Shown: in pieces, positions 1 through 8,628 of the stretch
How positions within the stretch are numbered: position 1 is the stretch's first letter
Layout: every line of letters starts with the position of its first letter
Assembly: GCA_026003835.1 (NCBI GenBank)
Contig: BPHZ01000007.1
Location: 118,018 to 182,017, forward strand
DNA length: 64,000 nucleotides
Source: Herpetosiphonaceae bacterium
GTDB lineage: Bacteria; Chloroflexota; Chloroflexia; Chloroflexales; Herpetosiphonaceae
Direction of reading: 5' to 3'
Translations under genes and position numbers: made by a program
The notes under the pieces: generated by a model
What the model saw: only the letters and a program-made list of their open reading frames with translations
Databases searched by the model: none
What the model was told of the DNA's origin: nothing

Positions 1-2
1 CG

Positions 3-455
3 TTATTTGAGGATACGTCGCGCATGCTTGTTGACCAGACTGTAAGGTTTGGCGAGAGCGACGAGACCTATGTGATGAACGGCACGGTTGATGATCCCGC
101 GCAGCCGCTGCGTATCTCGCTGGTTTGGACCGATGCTCCTGGCCCGACAACGGGCAGCGCCCATGTGAATGATCTTGACCTGGAGCTCACAATTGGTGGA
201 GACGTGTACAAAGGCAATGTCTTCAAGGGCGCGTTCTCCATATCTGGGGGATCGCACGATCAGCGCAATAATGTCGAGAATATTTTTTTACCCGCAGGGT
301 CGAGAGGCAGCTTCTCGGTACGCGTTATCGCCAGAAACATTGCCGACGATGGTGTGCCGGGAAATGCGGACTCGACCGACCAGGATTTTGCGCTGGTGAT
401 CTCAAATGCTGAGCTGAAACAGGTCTATCTACCCCTGGTACAGATTGAAAATTGA
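3..455 (+). CDS. Subtilisin-like (S8) protease, C-terminal part (5' end outside window)
   Basis: The frame is open from the window edge, so only the last 150 or so residues are visible. They resemble the beta-sandwich domain that follows the catalytic domain in large secreted Kp43-type S8 proteases: a VRF start, RISLVWTDAPG, VNDLDLEL, then NNVENIFL and a final strand VRVIARNI, ending DFALVISNAE. The catalytic triad is not in the window, so protease identity rests on the tail alone. The HIT gene follows 17 bases after the stop on the same strand. Other secreted enzymes with this C-terminal domain remain possible. Confidence 0.65.
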   Translation, partial: LFEDTSRMLVDQTVRFGESDETYVMNGTVDDPAQPLRISLVWTDAPGPTTGSAHVNDLDLELTIGGDVYKGNVFKGAFSISGGSHDQRNNVENIFLPAGSRGSFSVRVIARNIADDGVPGNADSTDQDFALVISNAELKQVYLPLVQIEN

Positions 456-472
456 TAGTAAGGGGGCTTGCA

Positions 473-910
473 ATGAGCGAGATTTGTCTCCTGTGTACAG
501 AGATTGATCCCTACCTGATTGCCTATGAAGAGAGGTTCTGGCAGGTGGTTATCAACCGTAATCAGAACTATCTGGGCAAGACCATGTTGGTGCTGCGCCG
601 GCACGAGGAGTCGCTGGCAAACCTCAACGACGAGGAGGTATTGGCGATGTGGCGGCTGCTGCGCCGCGTCCACCAGGCGCTCCAGAATCTCTTCCAGCCC
701 GATCACTTCAACGATGTTTTCCTGATGAACCGCAACCGCCATGTGCACCTCCATATCATTCCACGCTATGCCAATCCGCGTCTCTTTGCAGCGACACTGT
801 TTGAGGATGGTCGCTTAGGCATGCACTATCAGCTCGACACTGAGCGCGAGCTGCCGCCGGCCGTCTACGCCGCGCTGGCCGAGGCGCTGGAGGAGCGACT
901 CTCGTCGTAA
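473..910 (+). CDS. HIT family hydrolase
   Basis: A 145-residue histidine-triad protein, likely a nucleotide hydrolase or transferase acting on AMP-linked substrates (Ap4A-hydrolase-like branch). The HIT signature HVHLHIIP lies at about residues 90-97. A Cys pair (C5, C8) at the N terminus matches the zinc site of many HIT proteins. The ATG at 473 was chosen because AGGGGG precedes it; an in-frame TTG at 452 overlaps the upstream gene and has no ribosome site. Family assignment is firm; the substrate is not predictable. Confidence 0.9.
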   Translation: MSEICLLCTEIDPYLIAYEERFWQVVINRNQNYLGKTMLVLRRHEESLANLNDEEVLAMWRLLRRVHQALQNLFQPDHFNDVFLMNRNRHVHLHIIPRYANPRLFAATLFEDGRLGMHYQLDTERELPPAVYAALAEALEERLSS

Positions 911-991
911 GCCCCACCCTGATCAGGGCGTTTCTACTCGGACATCTCGGTACAGGTTGACTGCCTGTCTGCGCCCGCGATAAACAGCCGG

Positions 992-1486
992 CTACTGGTC
1001 CTGTGGCAGCCGCGGCGCCTGCCTCAACACAGCTTCCAGCCGCTCGATCAGCTCCGCCTGGGCGGGATTGATCTTCTGCCTGGCTGTCGCCGGATCGAAC
1101 CATGCGCAGCGATCAACCTCGGGAAATACCCGCCAGCGCCCCGAGCCCTTTGGATACTCCATTCGCATCGTATTGCTTACGATCCGCTCTGGATCGGCAT
1201 CTCCCTCCCAGGCCCAGGCATGCACCGTTTTTCCTGCTTTCTGGCGGATGCTGCCGAGCGGAATAAATGGACCTCGTGGGCAAATGCCAGTCTCTTCTTC
1301 AAACTCCCGGCAAGCCGCGCTCAGAGGTTCCTCACCGGCGTTCACCAGACCCTTAGGGATGGTCCAGGCGCCCTCATCCTTTCTGTTCCAAAATGGACCG
1401 CCCGGATGCGCAAGGAATACCTCCACGACTCCATTGATACGGCGAAACAAGAGCAGACCCGCGCTGATGGTTGTTTGTCTGTTCAT
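992..1486 (-). CDS. NUDIX hydrolase
   Basis: A 164-residue Nudix protein. The full Nudix box G-x5-E-x7-REF-EE-x-GI lies at residues 46-68. The PGGPFW and GAWTIPKG stretch just before it is typical of the small Nudix group that hydrolyses dinucleoside polyphosphates or related phosphoanhydrides. The predicted fold is complete and there is no signal peptide, so it should be cytosolic. It stands alone on the minus strand, convergent with the HIT gene. Substrate unknown. Confidence 0.9.
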   Translation of the reverse strand: MNRQTTISAGLLLFRRINGVVEVFLAHPGGPFWNRKDEGAWTIPKGLVNAGEEPLSAACREFEEETGICPRGPFIPLGSIRQKAGKTVHAWAWEGDADPERIVSNTMRMEYPKGSGRWRVFPEVDRCAWFDPATARQKINPAQAELIERLEAVLRQAPRLPQDQ

Positions 1487-2127
1487 GGTTTAATCTGGGA
1501 TGCACGGCACACGTCGAAGCGCAGATCTCCGGCGCGCCCTGACCTGCTTGATGTTCTACGCTTCGCTGGTGCTTCTCGAAGGACTGTTGAAGCCATGCCT
1601 GCGGCCAGGAGTGGGAGGTGGCCGAACGGCACGGACATAGTTGTTAAGCAAGATCAGTGCCTTCACAAATCCTACCGCTTGACAAGGCACTGGAAGAGTC
1701 GGTCGGTGGTGGCGGTGACACGGGCGGAGCGGCCACGGCAGGCGGTTGGCCCGGCAATATTATCGGCAGTGGCGGGCTCAAAATCGGCAAGGATAGCGGT
1801 GAGAGCACCGGCGGCGGAGGCCCTGGCACAGGCACGACCGGCAGTGATGCCGATGACCGGACGATGGATTAAACGTTGCGGTGATGGACCAGTCTCTGCT
1901 GAGAATCGCACTAGAAGGGTTCCGAAATCTTAATAATTCGTATATACTATACGTAGCCGTTGGCCCGGCAAAACAGATGTACGTCTTAAAAGCGGGGGCT
2001 GCCTGGTGACGATTGATGATGGTTGCAGAGATCTCCATCCTGCTCCAGCGCGTCCCATCCAATGCTTTGTATCATCGACCTGCCGCAGCAACTGACCATG
2101 GCTTCGCGGATAGGGAAGGAGGAGTCC
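1487..2127. other. Intergenic region with operator-like palindrome
   Basis: About 640 bases without a convincing gene. A frame at 1657-1872 (+) would encode a Gly-rich, low-complexity 71-residue peptide but has no ribosome site and no family resemblance. An AT-rich patch at 1930-1955 contains the palindrome CGTATA-TAC-TATACG (1939-1953), which overlaps a TATACT -10-like hexamer. It is a reasonable promoter/operator for the ATPase gene that starts at 2128. Confidence 0.5.
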
Positions 2128-4545
2128 ATGGAACAGCAAGCACCATCTGGACAGCGGATCAAGCAGCAACCCCATGATCAACCCGATCCTCCGCCCTTTC
2201 CCGCAAGCTTCCAGGAATTTCAGCAGCGCACCAATGTGCCTCTACCGCTGACCAGCTTCATTGGCCGGCAGCATGAGCTTGCAGAGATTCCCCGGATCCT
2301 TGCCGATGCCCGCCTTGTCACGCTTACAGGCATCGCAGGGATCGGGAAGACGAGATTAGCACAGCAGATAGCGCTTCAGCTGATCGATACCTATCCGGAC
2401 GGCGTCTGGTTTGTTGAGCTCGCGCCGATTTCTGACCCCGCTCTTGTTCCACAAACAGTGCTGGGTGTCTTCGGCGTCCGTAAGAAGAGCGCGCGCCCTC
2501 CGATGGAAAGTCTATTTGAGCTTCTGCGTGCCAAACAGCTCTTGCTTATCCTGGATAACTGCGAGCGCCTTCTCTCGGCGTGCGCACAGCTGGTCGAGGA
2601 GTTGCTGCTTCCATGTCCTCAGCTCCGTATCCTGGCAACCAGCAGGGAGATGCTGGGCGTCAGTGGTGAAGTAACCTACCCTGTACCACCGCTGGCCGTG
2701 CCGGACTATCGCCAACCTGTATTGCCCGATAGCCTGCTCCAGATTGAAGCCGCGCAGCTCTTTGTCGAGCGTGCCCGCGCCCTGGTTCCTTCCTTCACAC
2801 TCACCGAGCAAAATGCCCCCCGCGTGGCCGAGATCTGCGCCCGGCTCGATGGTCTTCCGCTGGCCCTTGAGTTGGCTGCGGCAAGAGTGCGCATCTTCCC
2901 TGTGGAGCAAATCGCCGCGCGCCTCGACCGTCGCTTTCGGCTGTTGAGCGAGAGTAGCCGTACAGCTCTGCCGCGCCACCGGATTTTGCGCGCGTTGGTT
3001 GATTGGAGCTACGACCTGCTCTCTCTTGCCGAGCAGCGGCTCTTTCGCCGGCTCTCCGTCTTTGTCGGCAGCTGGTCCCTTGAAGTAGCTCAGGCTGTCT
3101 GCGCCGGGGAGGGCATCGAGGAGGATACAATCCTGGATCTCTTGCCCTATTTGGTGGAAAAATCACTGGTGATTGCTGAGCCCGATGAGGAGGGCGCCCT
3201 CCGCTACCGTATGTTGGAAATACTCCGCGAGTACGCGCGGGAGCGCCTGATCGAGAGTGGAGAGCTTGAGGCGACTCAGCGCCGCCACGCTGTTTACTAC
3301 CTGGCGCTGGTGCGCTCGGCCGACCAGGGACTGGTCAGCTCCGAGCAGGCGGATTGGCTGCGGCGGCTTGAATCTGAGCATGACAACCTGCGAGCTGCCC
3401 TACGCTGGGCGATCGAGCATCGCGAGGCCGAGCTTGGGCTGCGGCTGGGAGGTACGCTCTGGCGCTTCTGGTATATGCACGGATATTTAACCGAGGGCCA
3501 GCAATGGCTGATGAAGCTCCTATCGTTGCCTGCAAACGTTGCACAGACGCTTGCGCGGGCACAGGCGCTCAATGGAGCCGGCAACATGGCCTACAAGTGC
3601 AGTGACTACGCGACGGCCCGCATGCTCCACGAAGAAGGGTTAGCCATTGCCCGCGATAAAGGCTATGCGCCGGGCGTCGCCTCATCACTCAACAACCTTG
3701 GCCTCATCGCTCGCGCTCAGGCGGACTATGCTCAGTCGCAGGCGTTCTATGAGGAGGCGCTTGCGCTCAATCGCTCGCTGGGCAATCGCTTCTCGGAGGC
3801 GCTCAATCTCAATAACCTTGGCAATGTTCTCTATGACCGAGGTGATTACCCGGCAGCCCAAGCTTGCCAGCAAGAAAGCGTCGCTATCTATCGGAGCCTC
3901 AATAACCCCTGGGGCACCGCTATGGCCCTGTGCGATCTTGGAAATGCACTTTATGCGCAGGGAGATGTGCAGGAGGCTCGCTCCTGCTATGAGCAAAGTT
4001 TGGCATTACGGCAGGAGATCGGCGATAACGAGGGGGTCGCTTTATCACTGCATTATCTGGGCATTGTTGCCCGCGATCAGGGCGACGACCAACAGGCCGT
4101 CAGGCTCCTGTCCCAAAGCCTGTCCATGCGCAGGCAGTTTGAGGACAGGCGCGATCTTGCGGCGACGCTGCTGGCCCTCGCCCTGGTTATGCAGGAGCAA
4201 GGTGATGAGAGTCAGGCGATAGTGCTCCTGCGGGAAGGGATGGAGCTTCAAATGGCACTGGGTACCAGGCTGGGCGCAGCGCAGTGCCTGGAAGCCAGCG
4301 CCAGGATTCTGGCGGGCAACGGATCGGCGACGCTGGCTGTTCAATGCCTGGGAGCTGCTCAGGCGATCCGCGAGAGCATCGGAGCCCCGCTGCCGCCAAT
4401 GGAGCGTGACGGGTACCAGCGCACACTCGCAAGCTTACGCGATCAACTGGGCGAGGCAGCCTTTGACGCGGCATGGGCTGAGGGTTACGCTACGGACCCG
4501 GCCAAGGCGCTGGCCTCCGTCCTGGATGAGCTGCGTATCTCTTAG
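2128..4545 (+). CDS. AfsR/NB-ARC-type ATPase with TPR repeats, no DNA-binding domain
   Basis: An 805-residue signalling ATPase. A short Pro/Gln-rich head leads into LTSFIGRQHEL, then Walker A GIAGIGKTRLA near residue 70 and Walker B LLLILDNCERL near 140. The NB-ARC-like helical region follows, with six or more tetratricopeptide repeats at about 475-740. The end (AFDAAWAEGYA) is typical of the AfsR/LuxR-associated family. Relatives usually carry a SARP, winged-helix or LuxR DNA-binding domain at one end; none is present, so output is probably through protein contacts. The ATG at 2128 has GGAAGGAGGAG just upstream. The stop overlaps the stop of the convergent HAD gene. Confidence 0.85.
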   Translation: MEQQAPSGQRIKQQPHDQPDPPPFPASFQEFQQRTNVPLPLTSFIGRQHELAEIPRILADARLVTLTGIAGIGKTRLAQQIALQLIDTYPDGVWFVELAPISDPALVPQTVLGVFGVRKKSARPPMESLFELLRAKQLLLILDNCERLLSACAQLVEELLLPCPQLRILATSREMLGVSGEVTYPVPPLAVPDYRQPVLPDSLLQIEAAQLFVERARALVPSFTLTEQNAPRVAEICARLDGLPLALELAAARVRIFPVEQIAARLDRRFRLLSESSRTALPRHRILRALVDWSYDLLSLAEQRLFRRLSVFVGSWSLEVAQAVCAGEGIEEDTILDLLPYLVEKSLVIAEPDEEGALRYRMLEILREYARERLIESGELEATQRRHAVYYLALVRSADQGLVSSEQADWLRRLESEHDNLRAALRWAIEHREAELGLRLGGTLWRFWYMHGYLTEGQQWLMKLLSLPANVAQTLARAQALNGAGNMAYKCSDYATARMLHEEGLAIARDKGYAPGVASSLNNLGLIARAQADYAQSQAFYEEALALNRSLGNRFSEALNLNNLGNVLYDRGDYPAAQACQQESVAIYRSLNNPWGTAMALCDLGNALYAQGDVQEARSCYEQSLALRQEIGDNEGVALSLHYLGIVARDQGDDQQAVRLLSQSLSMRRQFEDRRDLAATLLALALVMQEQGDESQAIVLLREGMELQMALGTRLGAAQCLEASARILAGNGSATLAVQCLGAAQAIRESIGAPLPPMERDGYQRTLASLRDQLGEAAFDAAWAEGYATDPAKALASVLDELRIS

Positions 4546-5390
4546 TCCTCCGTATGCGCTGCAGACAACACGTAGCGCTCGATGGCTGTGGCGACGCCAC
4601 CCTCCCAGACCGGCGGGATGATCCTGTCCGCAGCGGCGAGCACCGCTGGGACGGCGTTGGCGACGGCCAGACCCAGCCCTGCCCATTGCAGCATGGGCAG
4701 ATCATTCTCCTGGTCGCCGATGGCGATTGTGGCCTGGCGGGAAATGCCCAGCCGCTCGGCGAGAAACGCCAGCGCTGTCCCCTTCGAGCACTCGGCGGCG
4801 GCGATCTCGCCGAAGATGGGGTAGGAGCGCATCATCGACAGCCGGCCTGAAAACGCTCCCGATAGACGCTCCAGCCATACCTGTACCTCAGCCTCCTCGG
4901 CGACGAAGACGATCTTTGTTGGTGGGCGTTGCGCAGCCAGATCTGCCAAATGAGGAACGACGTTGACCGGCATCGGCACCGGCGAGAGACGGGTGTAGAA
5001 CTCAATTTCGGGCCTGTCTGCACCGACATACAGCTCATCGTCGAGGTAGATCTGGACATGAATGCCGGCGGCGGCCAGGGTCGTGACAACTGCGGCGGCC
5101 AGTGGGCCTGGAACTGGCTGGTCGAGCAGCACTTCTCCGCTAGTAGGATGCTGGATGCGAGCGCCCTGGTAGCAGATCAGCGGTGCATCGATCTGGAGGG
5201 TTTTTGCAAAGGGCAGCGTCCCTCGCACCGATCGCCCGGTTGCGAGGGTAACAATCACGCCCGCCTGCTGCGCGCGGGCGATCGCCCGCCGCACAGACTC
5301 GGGAATCTGGAGATCGGAGCCAAACAGCGTTCCATCCAGATCCAAGGCCAGCAGCCCTGGCCGCTCGAACTTCTCGTGTTCGATGGGCAT
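4542..5390 (-). CDS. Cof-type HAD-IIB phosphatase
   Basis: A 282-residue haloacid-dehalogenase hydrolase, probably a cytosolic sugar- or nucleotide-phosphate phosphatase. Motif I is DLDGTLFGSD (nucleophile and acid Asp), motif II is the ATGRS segment, motif III Lys lies in PTKIVF, and motif IV is GDQENDLPML, all in Cof-family order with a C2B cap between motifs II and III. The start at 5390 has GGGAGAT upstream and removes a longer, unsupported N terminus. Its stop codon shares bases with the stop of the ATPase gene on the other strand. Confidence 0.88.
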   Translation of the reverse strand: MPIEHEKFERPGLLALDLDGTLFGSDLQIPESVRRAIARAQQAGVIVTLATGRSVRGTLPFAKTLQIDAPLICYQGARIQHPTSGEVLLDQPVPGPLAAAVVTTLAAAGIHVQIYLDDELYVGADRPEIEFYTRLSPVPMPVNVVPHLADLAAQRPPTKIVFVAEEAEVQVWLERLSGAFSGRLSMMRSYPIFGEIAAAECSKGTALAFLAERLGISRQATIAIGDQENDLPMLQWAGLGLAVANAVPAVLAAADRIIPPVWEGGVATAIERYVLSAAHTED

Positions 5391-5599
5391 TGTATCTCCC
5401 TTATCGCTTGACTGCACCCTCGTGGCGCTCATATACTATTGGACTATCACCGTAACGATCATGAGGAAAGGGGGAGCTGGAGGGGCGTAGCCCCTCCAAA
5501 CCACCCCAGCACTGTCTGTGTGGTCGACCACGAGCGTAAAAATTAAATGGCCGGTATGTGTTGCGCTGCCGGCGATCCATGACAGAAGGGAGTGTACCG
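5391..5599. repeat. G-rich palindromic repeat, copy 1
   Basis: The divergent intergenic region contains a perfect hairpin TGGAGGGGC-GTA-GCCCCTCCA at 5478-5498 with 9-bp arms. It is preceded by ATGAGGAAAGGGGGAGC. Nearly the same arrangement occurs at 54807-54852, which suggests a dispersed palindromic repeat (REP-like) rather than a simple terminator, since no T tract follows. Confidence 0.5.
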
Positions 5600-6064
5600 A
5601 TGACCCAGACAACCATTCAGGAGCGTCTATCCTGGGATGTGACTCCTGAACTGTACAATACTATTCGCCGCCTCTGGATCAAACACTCCAAAGCTGAGGA
5701 TGGCCGCGACCTCCAGGGGCTGATTGATACCTTGTCGGAGGATTGCGTCTATGAAATCATCCCAACCGGCCAGCGTTGGGAGGGCCACACCGGCGCGCGC
5801 GCCTTTTACACCGAGTTCCTGACCGCCTTCCCAGATGTAAAATTTAACCTGACCGATATTGTGATTGGGCCGCAGGGTGTGTTTGAGGTCGCCGATATGA
5901 CCGGCACGCACCGTGGGCCATGGGCCGGCATTGCTGCTACGGGGCGATTGGTGCGGCTGCAGATTATGATTTACTTCCCCTGGAACCCGGCCGCTGGGAA
6001 ATTTGCCGGCGAGAAGATCTATTTCGACCGTGCCGCGCTCTCCGAGCAGCTGGCAGGCGAGTAA
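5600..6064 (+). CDS. SnoaL-like / NTF2-fold protein
   Basis: A 154-residue single-domain protein of the SnoaL/nuclear-transport-factor-2 fold. The pattern of an N-terminal helix, the segment LIDTLSEDCVYEI, TGARAFYTEFLTAFPD, and strands ending in IMIYFPW followed by GEKIYFDRA is characteristic of polyketide-cyclase-like SnoaL proteins. These bind or isomerise small hydrophobic substrates. Start at 5600 is preceded by AGAAGGGAG. No partner genes point to a substrate. Confidence 0.8.
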   Translation: MTQTTIQERLSWDVTPELYNTIRRLWIKHSKAEDGRDLQGLIDTLSEDCVYEIIPTGQRWEGHTGARAFYTEFLTAFPDVKFNLTDIVIGPQGVFEVADMTGTHRGPWAGIAATGRLVRLQIMIYFPWNPAAGKFAGEKIYFDRAALSEQLAGE

Positions 6065-6070
6065 CCCGGC

Positions 6071-6817
6071 TCAGGTATAATAGGCGATCCTATCGGCGGC
6101 GTAGGGTATCCCGCTCGATCGATAGATATCAATCAGCGTGTCGGTATCGTAGAGCACGCGCCGGAACTCCAGCGCCAGCCTGCCGCTATCTGCTGTAAGG
6201 ATGGCATACTCAGCCCAGGGATCGGCGCGGAAGTCCCCCTCGGATTGCTGATGGCTATACGCCAGGCCGATGCTGCCGGGATTGAAGAAAAAGCTATCGC
6301 TGGCACCGATACGGCGAATCTGTTGCAGGTGGGTATGGCCGCCGGTCATGATCTGCGGCAGGTGCGGGCCGAGGAATGCCTGAAACGCTTCTTCTGGTGT
6401 GGTAGGCAGAATAACATCGTCGAACGAGGCCGGCGAGCCATGAAAGCACAGCAGGCTACACCCCTCTTCAAGCAGGATCTGCACGGTCGGCTGAAACTGA
6501 GCGATAAAGGCGCGATCGTCGTCGGAAAGCTGCGCTAGCGACCACTGTCTGACCTGCTCCATTTTGCGCAGACGCTCGGCGGGAATATCTTCATGGCCCG
6601 TCTCTTCGCCGCTCAGGAGCCATGCATCGGCATTGCCCATCACCACCGGGCATCCCAGATCGCGCAGCCGCGCGACAACCTCCGCCGGCTGCGGCCCGCC
6701 CTGAATCGCGTCGCCAAGACAGACCAGATGATCGACCTGGTCGCGGCGTATATCGGCTAATGCTGCATCGAGGGCAACACAATTGCCGTGGATATCGGAA
6801 ATGACGGCGATACGCAT
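6071..6817 (-). CDS. Metallophosphoesterase (YfcE/MJ0936-like)
   Basis: A 248-residue calcineurin-like phosphoesterase. All metal-binding motifs are visible in order: SDIHGN at the N terminus, CLGDAIQGGP near residue 35, VVMGNAD near 60, CFHGSP in the middle and TGGHTHLQQ near 160. The family hydrolyses phosphodiesters with two metal ions (often Mn). A strong ribosome site (AAAGGAG) precedes the ATG at 6817. It is convergent with the SnoaL-like gene. Confidence 0.9.
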   Translation of the reverse strand: MRIAVISDIHGNCVALDAALADIRRDQVDHLVCLGDAIQGGPQPAEVVARLRDLGCPVVMGNADAWLLSGEETGHEDIPAERLRKMEQVRQWSLAQLSDDDRAFIAQFQPTVQILLEEGCSLLCFHGSPASFDDVILPTTPEEAFQAFLGPHLPQIMTGGHTHLQQIRRIGASDSFFFNPGSIGLAYSHQQSEGDFRADPWAEYAILTADSGRLALEFRRVLYDTDTLIDIYRSSGIPYAADRIAYYT

Positions 6818-6886
6818 TATATGCTCCTTTAAAGCGATATAACTCCGTCTAACAGTAGCAGATCGCTGATGAAAAGTCTAGCGATA

Positions 6887-6895
6887 TGCTATACT
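6887..6895 (+). promoter_or_regulatory. Extended -10 promoter (TGC-TATACT)
   Basis: TGC followed by TATACT lies about 40 bases upstream of the ATG at 6935. The same TGn-TAnnnT arrangement recurs upstream of several other genes in the window. No good -35 hexamer is seen, which is expected for an extended -10 promoter. Confidence 0.5.
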
Positions 6896-6934
6896 TCACC
6901 AACCACCAGCCTGCAAACCCGTAAGGAGGTTCCT

Positions 6935-8149
6935 ATGACAGTACCGCCGCCGCCGACGGACAGGCTGAACGAAGAATCCGGCCCGCCGGAGGAGTCGCCG
7001 TCCCCGCAATCTGTGCCGTCCCCTCAACCTGTGCCACGGATGGAGCCGCCGTCATACGAGGCGCTGGATATGGCCCCGCCGGCTGCACCGCCGGAAGCGC
7101 CGGCCAGCGATCTGGCGCAGCTGCCGGGATCTGCGGTGAATGACGAGGCCTGGTTCAACCATCTTCGCCTGCTGCGTACCGAGGTGCAAGATCTACGATC
7201 TGTGCTCGACAGTATCAGAAGAGGGGAGTCCTCGCTCCAGCGCTACGCCGAGTACATCAAGCTCTCTAGCCTCCAGATCGACGATCTTGTCGCTTCGTTG
7301 GAAGGCGACGATACGATCCGCCGCATCCAGAATACCTGGGAGAAGATGAAGACCTGCCCGCTGTTGCAGGATCCGAGCGGCGTCAGCGATACGCAGACGC
7401 AGATTCAACACCTGATTATGCTGGACTCCCAATGCCGGGAGCTGGTCTACTGGACGGCCTACAAGACGATTCCACAGCGTTTGAAGCAATGGCTCGCGGC
7501 GACGCAGCCAGGCTACGCTATCCCGTTTCACGCGGTTTTTGAGGACGAAGTGCCGGATCTGGAGGATCGCCAGAAGATCCTCAATGCTCTGGCCTGGTCG
7601 CCAAACGTGATCGGCGGAGGTATCATCGATCCGATAACCGGCCTGATCTATCGCTACTCCGAGTCGTTCGACAAACGGCTGCGCTCGCTTGGGATTGCGC
7701 TCGGAGCGCTGGCGGTAGCGACACTGCTGATCTTCCTGGCTGGGATGCTTCCGCCGCTGAACGGCGCAGCCACATCGTGGCTGATGCTCGGCTGGGCCGC
7801 GCTTCTCACGGGAACGCTCATCCATATTGGCGTCGGGGTCTCGAAGCGTATGCGCGGGCAGGGCGCCATCCCTGTTGTCCTACCCACCGGTCGCTTCCTG
7901 CTGCTCGTCGACGCCAAGCTCGGCGAGATCCTTTTCAAAATCGTGATGGCGCTGGTCGGCTTTCTAGGCTTTGTCTATGCCACCGGCTTTTCCGAGCGAT
8001 CGCAGTTCGGCTCCTTCCTGCTCAACGCTTTCCTGGTCGGCTATAGCCTCGATAGCTTTGTCGAGATCTTCGGGGCGACGATCGACCAGCGCACCGCTGC
8101 GCTGCAATCGAACCTATCGAAGCGGCTTGAGATCAGGCCCGGTTCGTAA
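6935..8149 (+). CDS. Hypothetical four-TM membrane protein with Pro-rich N terminus
   Basis: A 404-residue protein I do not recognise. Residues 1-65 are rich in Pro, Ser and Glu. Residues 70-240 form a predicted helical soluble domain (HLRLLRTEVQDLRSVLDSI). Four hydrophobic segments follow at about 252-272, 283-303, 332-352 and 360-380. The segment between TM2 and TM3 contains a short basic stretch (SKRMRGQG). The start has a perfect AAGGAGG ribosome site and an extended -10 promoter. The arrangement suggests a cytoplasmic sensor or scaffold anchored by a C-terminal membrane bundle, but no function can be assigned. Confidence 0.75.
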   Translation: MTVPPPPTDRLNEESGPPEESPSPQSVPSPQPVPRMEPPSYEALDMAPPAAPPEAPASDLAQLPGSAVNDEAWFNHLRLLRTEVQDLRSVLDSIRRGESSLQRYAEYIKLSSLQIDDLVASLEGDDTIRRIQNTWEKMKTCPLLQDPSGVSDTQTQIQHLIMLDSQCRELVYWTAYKTIPQRLKQWLAATQPGYAIPFHAVFEDEVPDLEDRQKILNALAWSPNVIGGGIIDPITGLIYRYSESFDKRLRSLGIALGALAVATLLIFLAGMLPPLNGAATSWLMLGWAALLTGTLIHIGVGVSKRMRGQGAIPVVLPTGRFLLLVDAKLGEILFKIVMALVGFLGFVYATGFSERSQFGSFLLNAFLVGYSLDSFVEIFGATIDQRTAALQSNLSKRLEIRPGS

Positions 8150-8224
8150 GCCCTGGCCGAGGGGCTGAACAATCTCCTGTTGCGCCGGCGGCATGGTCCG
8201 CCGGCTGTTTATGAGGGAACGCCA

Positions 8225-8605
8225 ATGGGAAACCGTATCGACGAGTTTCGCGCCTACCGTGAGCGAATGAACGAGCGTATCGCCAGCCTTAAGCACTTGG
8301 GGATCAATCGCTTCTTCAACCTGGATACCGCCGCCTATCGTGATGGGGCCCTGGATGCTAAAACAAAAGAGCTGCTTGGGCTGGTCGCCTCGATGGTGCT
8401 GCGCTGCAATGATTGTATCGACTATCACATTATTCAATGTATCGAGGCGGGCTGGAGTGACGAAGAGCTGGTGGATGCGCTCAACGTCGCGCTGGTTGTC
8501 GGAGGCAGTATCGTCATTCCACATCTGCGCCATGCCGTCGAGACGATGGATCTGGTGCGGGCGGAGCAGAGCGGGGCCGGCGCATCTGTGAAAACCCCAA
8601 CCTGA
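8225..8605 (+). CDS. Carboxymuconolactone decarboxylase / AhpD-like protein
   Basis: A 126-residue all-helical protein. The core LLGLVASMVLRCNDCIDYHI contains the CxxCxxxH redox site of AhpD-like members, so a peroxidase-adaptor or disulfide role is more likely than a true decarboxylase. The rest (EELVDALNVALVVGGSIVIPHL) fits the family. Start at 8225 follows GAGGGAA. It lies between an unrelated membrane protein and a convergent histidine kinase, so there is no operon context. Confidence 0.88.
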   Translation: MGNRIDEFRAYRERMNERIASLKHLGINRFFNLDTAAYRDGALDAKTKELLGLVASMVLRCNDCIDYHIIQCIEAGWSDEELVDALNVALVVGGSIVIPHLRHAVETMDLVRAEQSGAGASVKTPT

Positions 8606-8628
8606 TCAGATCCATTGCGCAGCGGTCG

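Noticed and set aside
1657..1872. Gly-rich 71-residue peptide on the plus strand
   Set aside because: Low complexity, no ribosome site, and the opposite strand reads as an equally open Pro-rich frame, which indicates compositional bias rather than coding.
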